DNA of 64,000 nucleotides, taken from NCBI RefSeq assembly GCF_034702125.1, contig NC_085876.1, positions 16,124,753 to 16,188,752 on the forward strand. The letters are read 5' to 3'. Made by a program: the position numbers and the translations under genes. Origin of the DNA: Engraulis encrasicolus (lineage: Eukaryota > Chordata > Actinopteri > Clupeiformes > Engraulidae). The notes under the pieces are model-generated. The model was not told where the DNA came from and did no database searches. It saw only the letters and a program-made list of their open reading frames with translations. Positions 36,700 to 45,967 of the stretch are shown here, piece by piece; position 1 is the stretch's first letter, and the number at the start of each line of letters is the position of its first letter.

Positions 36700-37862
36700 C
36701 AGGGATGTGCATTTCTGCCAAAAACACTATTCGAAATTCGATGGCCACTATTCGAATGTTATTCGAAATTCGAAAAAAAAAAAAAAAAAAAAGACGTGCG
36801 TTTGCTGACTGAGGGACTCCCACCGTCATCCCTTGAAACATGTAGCCTTAATTCCGCCGACGTATCATATAAAGAGTTCAATACTTATTTACAGTGGCCT
36901 TCCATCTACAGCACCAGGGGGGAGCAATAGCTAGAAAATGCGGTCGAGTGTACACCTCTGAACGTCCAGCAGCACGTTCACTGGAAGAGGTCTGTGCGTC
37001 CGTGACGAGAAATATTTATCATTCCCTTCCCCTCCTTCCATTCTCGTGGCACGGCAAAGTAAACCCCACTGAACAGTTGTTCGCTAGTTGGGCTGCATTA
37101 GAACTAGTTAGCAATTGACATTGTTGACAGACAGTATCCCGATTCACACGGCTACAGGGGTGGCTTTTACAAAGATTGTTTCACAAATCCGAAGCAACGC
37201 CATATGAAACGACCCCCAAATAGTTGCAGATTATAGTGTAGTGAGCCAAATAAAATCGCCTCAGCTAAGAGTACTCAGCTAGCTTACTTCGTCTGTTAGC
37301 TTATCATTATTAGCGTTTTAGAGATACCTGTATTGAAATAACCTGCCATTGTTGACACTGACGTTGGCTAACAGCTACAAGTAGCTTACCTTGCAGAAGT
37401 TTACGCTGGTCAAATCAGACGCAAATTGATGTGACATTATTCCCGAACAGTTACAGATGACAGTCCATGTTTAAAAAAACATCACCAATAGCAGACTTAC
37501 AGTGTCAGCGATTTATTTATGATTGCCCAATGCCCATTCCTGAAATGCACGAGATGCGTGGCTTCTCCCTGAATGTGTGTGTCGTGTCGGCGGGGGCGGG
37601 GCGCTTTCAGACACACTCGCCTTATGTGTTGGAAATGAAATATGAGCATCGTATCTAGACCTACCAGAGAAATTAGAATACAGGGGAGCTACTAGGTTAA
37701 TTTAATGTAACCCTGCAGTACTTTTCATTTGTCACTTAACACTGCAAGGGAGGCAAACACAGATTTTTTTTTACTGGCTGGATTTTTTTTATTCGACAGG
37801 ACTATTCTAAATTCGAAAGGAAAACGAATATTCGAACCTTCGAATATTCGTGCACATCCCTA
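36700..37862. mobile_element. TIR element with AGGGATGTGCA ends, 1.16 kb, nested in the LINE
   Basis: The left end is agggatgtgca and the right end tgcacatccct, inverted. Subterminal regions are packed with attcgaa motifs (36721-36775 and 37795-37850). The ends resemble the smaller element at 43404-43760 (tagggatgcacg). No TSD is visible; the right flank is a TG run (37863-37885) that may have erased it. No transposase ORF. Confidence 0.8.
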
Positions 37863-37909
37863 GTGTGTGTGTGTGTGTGTGTGTGCATGCTGTGTAGAGG
37901 CTCAGACCA

Positions 37910-38880
37910 TCAGTGTGAACATGTTTGTTGGGCTCGAAGCCACTTTTTATACTCCATCTTAAAGGTGGCTAAAGAGGGACATTCCCTTATATGCAGAGGA
38001 ATAGAGTTCCATAATATGCCGCCTTTAGTAGATAATGCATTTTGACTGAAAGAGGTTTTCCTGAAAGGAATATCTACATCTTTATTGACCACTGCTCGAG
38101 TTACTCGTGTTTGACGATATTTTATAAAATCCTGTAAACAAGGTGGCGCCAGGCCATGCAAAGTCTTATAAAGAAGACAGCTATAGGAGAATTTACAGAA
38201 ATTGTCAAAACTCAATAGGTTGTACGTATCTAAAATGTTACAATGGTGGTATGAAAGAGGTTTTTTATCTAAAATTTTAAGTGCTTTTTTAAATAAACTC
38301 TCCACTGGTTTGAGAGTAGTGGATCCCACCATGGTCCAGCTAGTAATGCAATAGCTTAGGTGAGAAAATATCATTGCATGCAAGTATGTCAGAGCAGCAC
38401 TATTTGACATAGCACCTCTTATGTGCCTGAAGTTGTAGAGATTAAATTTTATTTATTTTTTTTATCATTTTTATATGTTTTTTAAAAGAAAGATTGGAGT
38501 CTAGAATGACTCCTAGATATAAAATCTGTGACTACTTCTAGCTGTTCACTACCAAGAGTAATCCCAGGCTGACACAGTCCAGGGGAAGGTAGCTTAGAAA
38601 AATACAAACAAACCGTTTTCTTTGCATTCAGAATAAGGCATGATTTCTCTAGCCATGTTCGTATGTGTGTAAGAGCTGTAGAGAGTACACTTGCTGCTTC
38701 AACAGGGGTTTTAGCTTGGGTGAAGATGACTGTGTCATCAGCATAGAGCTGAATATTAACATGTGGACAATGTTCAGGTAAGTCATTAATATAGAGAGAA
38801 AATAAAAGAGGCCCCAGAATGGACCCTTGGGGGACCCCTACTGGGCAGTTGATGACCTTGAACCTTCTACCACGGTACAT
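37910..38880 (-). pseudogene. LINE reverse transcriptase, palm (YADD) and C-terminal region
   Basis: From 38880: [20 protein letters not shown], then LYADDTVIF with the catalytic YADD at 38734-38745, then the thumb. A frame change and an AT-rich slippage-prone patch (38450-38480) separate this from a second block (38410-37910). That block has SHLSYCITSWT, LYKTLHGLAPPCL and LWNSIPLHIRECPSLATFK, the standard C-terminal blocks of CR1/L2-group enzymes, ending at a stop at 37910. It continues the fingers region at 38838-39527 after another frameshift near 38880. Confidence 0.88.
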
Positions 38881-39527
38881 TGTTCTCTATTTGCTAAGTA
38901 TGAATGGAACCATGATCTAGCTTTAGCAGAGAAATTAAAATGAATTAATTTTGATAATAAAACATTGTGATTGACCGTATCAAATGCTCGTTTTAAGTCC
39001 AAGAACACGGCACCAACACACCCATTTTTATCTAGATGGCATTTGTTCATTTCCATAAACATGGCCAGTGCAGTGTCAGTAGAATGGTTAGGGCGAAACC
39101 CAAACTGCATTGGATGCAGGGGTGTTTGACTATTACTGAGAAAAGCAATGATTTGTTTAGAGACCCATTTTTCAATGATTTTTGAAATGACAGGTAATAT
39201 GCTGATTGGTCTATAGTTGTTCATGTCAGTTTTGTCGCCTGCTTTAAATACAGGGGTGACAGTAGCCAGTTTCCATGCCTTAGGGACAGTGGAAGTTTCT
39301 ATAGATAAGTTAATAATGTGTGTGAGTGGGGGTGCAAGTGCCTCTTTGTGAAGTTTCAGAAAGTTAGTATCAAGACCATGAACATCCCTGGCTTTAGAAT
39401 TGTTCAAGGCTGCTATGATCTTGATAGTATCTTGTTCTGTGATTTTCTGGATGTTAAAATGATTGTCATTGTCAATGTGATCACCCAACAAATCAGAGCC
39501 CTCAGTGATTGTGAACTGCTTGACCAA
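38838..39527 (-). pseudogene. LINE reverse transcriptase, fingers and first palm motif
   Basis: Blocks in order: ALNNSKARDVHGLDTNFLK, TPVFKAGDKTDMNNYRPIS, then FGFRPNHSTDTAL, then AVFLDLKRAFDTVNH carrying the first catalytic Asp (FxD motif). The frame is lost just after SYLANREQ, where the next block continues in another frame. The upstream part overlaps the connector ORF (39413-39904), which is in yet another frame. Confidence 0.9.
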
Positions 39528-39904
39528 ATCATGTATAGATTCAATAAAAAAAGAGTTAAGCTCTTGACACAGGACAGCAGGATCACTTCACTTTCTAGTT
39601 GATTATTAATTTTTAATTGTAGTCCTTTTATTTCCTGTTTAGGACATTTCCCTGTCAATTTGTTAATGTTTTGCCATATTTTCTTCCCATCTCCTTTGGC
39701 ATTGTCTATTATTTGAATAAAATAATTTGCCTTGGCTTTTCTGGCCCTAGTGAAATTCATCCTGTCTGTGTTAAGCCCAGATTTAATTGACTTTTTAAGG
39801 AGAAGGTCCCTTTGTCTTATTAACTGTGAACATTCAGAATTAAACCAGGGCACAGAGTTGGGATTCCTCTTTGCATTGCGCCCCCTCCTGGAAAAAGAGA
39901 GCAC
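39413..39904 (-). pseudogene. LINE connector between endonuclease and reverse transcriptase
   Basis: The connector has PWFNSECSQLIRQRD and FTRARKAKANYF, matching the region after the APE endonuclease in CR1/L2-group elements (W-x-[ND], then a basic helical stretch), and WQNINKLTGK. Similarity fades below about 39570, after which the frame is shifted relative to the reverse transcriptase. Confidence 0.85.
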
Positions 39905-39912
39905 TACTTCTT

Positions 39913-41961
39913 TTATCTTTGAGAGGAATAAATCACCGCCAGTGTTCGCGTCTTACAGGCCAGGAGAACATTCCAATCCACATTTTGCAAAACATTGTCC
40001 ACATTTTCATTTTGATTAGTGGGAATGAACATATTTGCAGGCCTTTTTTTGTTCTGAGACTGAAGTTTTTCTGCTCGTTTAAGCTTCCTGGTAAAAAATA
40101 TGGAGTTGTGGTCAGAGAGACCTGTTAATAGATTATGGGTATTGGAGATTCTCTCCGGTTTATTGGTAAACAGAAGATCAATTGTAGACTGTGTGTTGCA
40201 TGTAATCCTAGTGGAGTTTTTTATCAGCTGCGTGAGATTAAAATAATCAGTTACATCTTTAAGTTTTTTCCTGCCGTGTTTGTTTTCCCAGTTGACATTA
40301 AAATCGCCAAAGAGGAGAAGCTCCCGTTTATGATTACATGACGCAAGGACTGTTTTCAGTTGATCATAAAATTCAGGACCAGCTGTGGGTTTGCGATAGA
40401 CGCAGATTACAGTTAATGACATCTCCCGAGAGAGGTGTATGTCCACTCCAATACATTCAAGTAAAATACCACTAGGAAAAGTTCTCTCATTACACTTGAG
40501 ATTATTTTTAACATACATGAGGACTCCCCCTCCCCTCCCCTGCCCCCTGTCTTTTCTAAAAGTAATATACTCAGGTAATGAGACCGCTGCTTCTGGCGAG
40601 GAGCCAGTGAGCCATGTTTCCGTTAACCCCATGAAATCAACATTAGAATTACACAATAAGTGTTCGATTTGTTCCCTCTTAGGGACCAGGCTTCGAACAT
40701 TTAAAAACCCACCAAATAACCCCCCCTTTTTAAAAACTGGATCCCATATAGTCCTCGCCTGGTTTAGAGTCCTAAAAAGTTTAAACTTTTTATATTTACG
40801 CAACACTGGGTTTCGAGTCCTACGTGCCGTTACATTAGACACTGGAGGTGGTGAGAGAGCGTCCTGTTGCAACGTCAATGTTCCGTTGGTTGGACCGCCA
40901 GTCAGGCCGGGGCTGACTGGAATCCTCTGCGCCTCCGTTGAGCTGTTGCATACGGACAACACCGAGGCAGGAGAACCGATTGGCGATATTACCCTCCGCA
41001 TGGGACGCACCATCCTACCCCCGCCAGGCGCCAAGGCCGCTCCGATGGTGCTGGAGGCGAGTGCTTCCGTAGTAGTCTGGCGCCCTCCCAGCGCAGCGTT
41101 GATGCGCTGCGGCGGATGCCGTTGTTCATCCAATCGCCCCAACAGACCCCCAGGCGAAGCCAAGGCCGCTCCGTCGGCTCCTTCGATGGTTGCCAGGCGC
41201 CGCCCTCCTGTCACGAAGCCGGTGCGAAACTGCAGCTCCTGATGTTCGACCACTGGTTCCCCCGACATCCTCCAATCTTGCATAGCCGGCCAAGGTGGTA
41301 CAGCTGCATTTGACATCAGCCACTGGACGGGGCACAGTCGCATAGGCCAGGTAGCCAGGTAGCCAGTGGAGCCCCAGCTCTGGAATCCAGGCTCCCTTAG
41401 CAGAGTTGGGTATGCCATATGCCCGGCTCCCTGGGTCAGCAAGATAGAGTACGCCGCCAGCGTTAGCGCACCAGCTGCCGGAGTGGTAGCTGGCCATGCC
41501 GGTTGCTGTTGCTGCGTTGGCCACTGTGTGTGGGCTGGGAGTTGCACCTGCCGCGGAGCAAAGTTTGTTTGTGTGTTGTTCAGGGGTTGTGGCCCCGGGT
41601 TGATCTCCACATCTCCAGCCAACAAAACCATGAATGCCAGGTATAAAAGTCCCACTCCCACAGCTTTACTGGCTGATTTTACATGTCCGTTTCGCGTGGA
41701 TGGAGCCCTGGCTCGCCCATTGTTCAGGTAGGCAGAGTACAGGAGGAACTGGCTTCCGTAGGTTGGCATGCGAGTTTTAAGGACGGATAGACGTGGCCGT
41801 GTGGTTAGTAAGACTAGACATACTATAAAAACAGTGTTAGCAAACCACTTGGAGGATAGCGATGACCTTTGAGTGATTTTAGCCGTGTTAGACAGCACAC
41901 ACGGAGCACCTGCCGACTCGCGTGTGTGCCCGGCAGCCATCTTGTGAAGCAACACCTTCAT
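39913..41961 (-). pseudogene. LINE N-terminal region, 2A-like motif and APE endonuclease
   Basis: I place the start at the ATG at 41961, not the in-frame ATG at 42024, because 41982-42024 is flanking CAGGG-element sequence. A hydrophobic segment (FANTVFIVCLVLL) precedes the 2A-like motif, followed by about 290 residues of Pro/Ala/Gly-rich, low-order sequence. The APE endonuclease then shows LNVRS (Asn), LTETWL (Glu), GDFN (Asp, Asn) and SDHN (Asp-His), so all catalytic motifs are intact. The frame ends at 39913. This is the best-preserved part of the element. Confidence 0.9.
41590..41616 (-). other. 2A-like ribosome-skipping motif (GDVEINPGP)
   Basis: The sequence GDVEINPGP fits the D-[VI]-E-x-N-P-G-P consensus exactly, with the hydrophobic/Leu-rich LAFMVLLA before it, as in functional 2A peptides. 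NPGP is at 41590-41601. 2A-like motifs are known in APE-type non-LTR retrotransposons. It would separate about 123 N-terminal residues (from the 41961 start) from the endonuclease-RT protein. Confidence 0.9.
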
Positions 41962-42063
41962 TTGAAATGGGACCTGACACTCATCCGTCGGACCCACAAT
42001 TTGGACATACACAGCGACACACAATGCATTTTAGAGACAATGTGACTTTAAGGTTGAAATTAG

Positions 42064-43398
42064 TAAGGCTGTAACGATACACCCAACCCACGATTCGGTT
42101 TGTATCACGATATATGACCCACGGTTCGATACGCCCCACGATTTTATTTTATTTTTTAAAGGAAAAAAAAGAAGAAAATAAATTAGGCCTATATAGGCTA
42201 TATATATGCTTTCTTTTTGCATTTAGGCCTACCTGCCTACATTAATTTTGTAGGTGTACTAAATTATGTTGCAGATATAGGCTACCACTGCAACCTGTTC
42301 CCCAGGTGTTGACATCAAAGCACAACACAGAGAAATAAGGGATATTTGTTCACCAAGGAAAAGTAGACTTCTTATTAATAGCCTTAGATCATATCATGCT
42401 GAGATGCTGACCATGTGTGAGAGAGACAGAGAAGGGTCAGGGTTCCAGTAGGTAGCCTATAACAACTGTCTCACATTATCAAACATTATCCAATTAATAT
42501 CCAAACAATAACTGAAAACAACACTGGTCATATTTCGTTAGGAAACATGTTGTAGGCTATAAAGTTACTTACAAAAATGCAACACTTAATTTTGATGTTT
42601 AATATTTTTGTAACTTTTTTGTTCGTGCAGCAGCGCGCGCACGCTTAATACAAACAAATCTCGAAATGAACCTCAGTTAGCCTATGTTCTCACGATGCAA
42701 CACGCACGTTGTCCTTTGTTTGGTTTTGTGATTTGACATTTTGTCAAGAGCGGGAATGGATACAGGCTGAAATGAATTTTTTCGGTAGGCAGGCGGTCAA
42801 TGCTGGGAAGAAATAACGCTGCCTATTAATATCCACATCGACCTCAACGTTCGCCCGACTTCAGACACTTCCCTTATAGAGCGCAGCGTGGTTTATGAAT
42901 TTGGGCAGGCGGAGCATCTCGCTCTCTCGCTCTCTTTCTCTCTCTCCGCTCAACGTCTATCTCCACTCAACAGCATCGGCGCATGCATGAATCTAAACAC
43001 CTTCACACGTTTGATAAAGCCTTCTTGGTCTGTTGTTCATTTCTGTGCTTTACCTTCCGACGTTTCCAAGTTTTCGTCTTGCGGAGGTTGCTCAGGCAAT
43101 TGACAACAAGTGCGCACGTGCTGGTTGGACGGAACATTATATAAGAGAGGGGTGAATGGAAGTGTTACTCGCACATGTGCGCCCCTTTTCTACTTGTCTT
43201 TTTAAAGCGCATATGCAAACATTTGCCTGTATGCTGCTGTTTTCTAGACTGAGGGGTAACAACAGAGATTTTGTTAGGGAAGAACTCTGGTAACAGCTTT
43301 TAAAGGGCGCATCGTGATTCTGCGAGGAAGGTTCGCGATAGGGGTTCGTGGGTCTGCGTACGATGCAATCGGTTCGATGCAATATCGTTACAGCCTTA
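42064..43398. mobile_element. hAT-like element (TAAGGCTGTAACGATA ends), 1.34 kb
   Basis: The left end taaggctgtaacgata matches the reverse complement of the right end. TSD gaaattag lies at 42056-42063 and 43399-43406. The target was the junction between host text and the first three bases of the element at 43404, so this insertion is the younger one. Subterminal gattcgg/ccgattg-like motifs are inverted. No transposase ORF. Confidence 0.92.
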
Positions 43399-43403
43399 GA
43401 AAT

Positions 43404-43760
43404 TAGGGATGCACGATGTCAAAAATTTCGGCTGATACCGATATCCGATATTGATATTGCGGTTTTGGCAGATAACCGATATTAACCGATACCTTCTTTT
43501 CTTTTTTTTTACAGAGATGACATTAATGCAAACAAACAGAATTTTTGAATGTCCTCTTATTTCCAAAAACACTTTTTAACTCCCTGTGATAAAAACTAGA
43601 AGACAAACAATGAAAGTCACCGTCAAGTCCAATCTATTAGAACCGTAACATATTAAAAAAAACATCGGCGTTAACATCAGCCCAGATCGGACCGATGTGT
43701 TGAGAAATGTCAAATATCGGCCGATACCGATACATCTGGCCGATACATCGTGCATCCCTA
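43404..43760. mobile_element. hAT-like MITE (TAGGGATGCACGATG ends), 357 bp
   Basis: The ends are tagggatgcacgatg and catcgtgcatcccta, and ataccgat motifs recur inside both. The 8-bp TSD gttgaaat is at 42053-42060 and 43761-43768. The copies are now separated by the later element at 42064-43398. Empty-site text from copy 1 of the CAGGG element confirms the duplication. Confidence 0.92.
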
Positions 43761-44323
43761 GTTGAAATGAGTTGTAATGAATGAGTACAGTGTGTTAGGG
43801 AAGAGGGTACGTCCAAAGACGTCATAAGAGCATAGTATGGCATGGCCGCAAGGGGAGTCACTTTCTTCTTCTGCAGTTAGTACAAAGGAGACTAGTGATA
43901 GGAGGGATTACATTAAACACTGACAACTGGATCTCCTCTCTTGACCAATTTTGCGAAGTTACAGAGTTCAGATTTTATCCATTATGGCGTTGCACCCACT
44001 GACCATGAGCACAGTGTCTTTAAGCAATGTCCGTGGACTACACCTAACTCAATGCATTTTCCATTGAGTGATACTTCTTATCCAATGTACATTATTTGCT
44101 TAGTACTGGCGGCAAGGTAAAATGCAAAGCCACTACCGCCAGGGCTGGAGTGTGGAACAGGTCATAGGACATAGTGAATTTGTGTCAGCTGTAATTAAGG
44201 CTGAATGACCGCTGTAATTTAACCACAAACTGAACATTGACGACAGGACATCCTATTTTGACCGGGCCGGAACTAGCAGCAGCTCCTCGCACCCACAATG
44301 CAATTCAAATTGCGGAGTTTCCA

Positions 44324-44863
44324 TTAGGTGCATTCGACATGTGTCAACGCATGCATGCGCATTTAGACAGCAATGCACCCTGGATGGAAAATGCTGCATG
44401 ACTGTTAGATTTCCTGTCAAACTTCGAAATTTCGTCGACGTTGCGTTGACGAGGTGACATATCACATGGTGTAAAACTATCGCGGGATGAATGCGGCTGC
44501 AGTCAGATCTTGCAACCTCTGCAGTTGCTTATCCCCTTCAACGCTCGTCGGCGGACTGCCTCCGAGGTCACGCGCCCATGAACTGGTTGGTCAACAACTC
44601 ACTCACGTGTGTATATGGGTCTTGTCTCACACCTCTACACACGTTTGCGCAGGTCCCCACTTCAGCTCCTCCTCACTGCCTGTCCCCCCACTCCTCACAC
44701 GTGGTGTGTTAGTAGAGCAAACCGGTGCGAGCTCATCGTCTCGTTCATATTTGTGGCCGACTGCAAATGCGCTGTATTTAATAACACCCACATCCTGACA
44801 ACAAGTTCTCGCTCACGTGCTTCCGTCAACGTTGGTCGACAGCAACAAAGTCGTATGGGCTTA
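44324..44863. mobile_element. 540-bp insertion with TTA-bounded imperfect TIRs (possibly Harbinger-like)
   Basis: Comparison with copy 1 gives exact bounds. The insert begins ttaggtgcattcgac and ends gtcgtatgggctta. The inner ends ggtgcattcgac and gcccatacgac are related, and TTA on both sides would fit the 3-bp TWA target of PIF/Harbinger elements. Copy 1 lacks a TTA at this spot, so the TSD reading is uncertain. Interior has no recognisable protein. Confidence 0.65.
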
Positions 44864-45193
44864 GTGTCACAATTTTTATCGATCATGGCCTTGCATCCAC
44901 TGCGCATGGTGTCCCCGGGCTACGCCCCCGTACTACACCGTGGCCAATGCAATTTCCTGCGAATAAGCGTTCTTATCCATTCCATGTTCTTTGTCCAAAG
45001 GTATTGACCTGGGTTGCGGTTGAAGATCACCAGCTGTCCCACTAGTAAGAATCTGCTGGAGCTTGGCGACCACACCCCTATGTCAAATTTCGCAAGCCCA
45101 GCACGTGCAGCCTCTGTTCAATTGAAATGCTTTCTGATCCACAACACGTTTATTCGGAATTAAATTAAAGTGTAATGTAAACTCACATTAATG

Positions 45194-45729
45194 TTTTCCT
45201 GGTGAACCAGAAGCTATGTGTTGACGCCCAGGGGGCTGGGCTACACAAACCTTCTGGTGCACCTGTGATTCGCTCTCCTCCTCCGTTTACGAAATAAACG
45301 GGGCAGCTCGACGAATCAGGATCGTAGGGAGGGATTTCAGTGGGTATGACGTTTATCGAACGCAACACCCTCCCCCAGGGTAGTTCGGCTGTGCCCGCCC
45401 CCTCCCTGAATCACAACAGTAATGGCGGCGTGCGAGGAGTTATCATGCGTCGGGATGGAAGCAGCAATTTCAGCGGTGTTATCCAAAATACCTCAAGTTG
45501 ATTTTCTAAAGGACGTTGTTCTGTTTTGGTTCCCGACCTGACGGCGCTTACGTGACGACACGCCCTACGTCACAAAGCTTCAACGTGAGTGGTCGAAGTG
45601 TCATGTCATTCATATGAGGTTGCTCCAACCGCGTGCAAGCATCTTTTGACTAAACCCCGCCTGCGGAGACGCGTGAAAAGGCAGTGTGCCAGTAGCCTGT
45701 TACTTACAGGCTACTGGTTCACCAGGAAA
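45194..45729. mobile_element. 536-bp TIR element with 8-bp TSD (TTTCCTGGTGAACCAG ends)
   Basis: Ends ttttcctggtgaaccag and ctggttcaccaggaaa are inverted over 16 bp. TSD cattaatg lies at 45186-45193 and 45730-45737. Copy 1 of the CAGGG element shows the intact target once. The 8-bp duplication suggests hAT-like or Merlin-like transposition. The GC-rich interior has no identified protein domain. Confidence 0.9.
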
Positions 45730-45967
45730 CATTAATGTCACATTATCTCAGAAATTAATACCTTAATAGTCTCTCTCTTATCGCAAAAAATAGTGTACTT
45801 GGATTTAAATGCATTCTCCAGACTTGACTTTGACTTTTTTGCTCACCAACCATTGTGGCCAGTGGTTTCTGTCTTTCTGCAAGCCAGTTTTGTTGCCAGT
45901 TTCTTTTTCTCTGGAATATTCTTGCATACAAACAATTGATGCGACTACTGTGACTTGTCACACCAAA

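Larger units (their letters stand above)
36416..41981 (-). mobile_element. CR1/L2-type LINE with APE endonuclease, RT and 2A-like motif
   Basis: The insertion is bounded by comparison with copy 1 of the CAGGG element: host text stops at 36415 and resumes at 41982. On the minus strand the order is a short 5' leader, an N-terminal region with a 2A-like motif, a Pro/Ala/Gly-rich linker, APE endonuclease, reverse transcriptase with YADD, a C-terminal region, a 3' untranslated region, and an (AAGTA)n-like tail (36416-36440). A TIR element interrupts the 3' region (36700-37862), so about 4.4 kb is LINE. At least four frameshifts make it inactive. It appears nearly full length. Confidence 0.92.

Noticed and set aside
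36700..37862. A host gene between the LINE tail and the LINE coding region
   Set aside because: The segment has inverted agggatgtgca ends and no domain-bearing ORF, so it is a nested TIR element.
40439..41242. 267-codon plus-strand ORF
   Set aside because: It is the antisense shadow of the LINE coding region (Pro/Ala/Gly-rich linker) and has no domain of its own.
41590..41616. 2A motif as a sign of an endogenous picornavirus-like sequence
   Set aside because: It lies in a frame with an APE endonuclease and next to LINE reverse transcriptase, so it belongs to a non-LTR retrotransposon. No viral protein was seen.
42350..43390. tRNA or tRNA-derived SINE, suggested by ggttcgat near 42122 and 43370
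   Set aside because: No A box at the right spacing and no cloverleaf. The motif belongs to the subterminal repeats of the hAT-like element.
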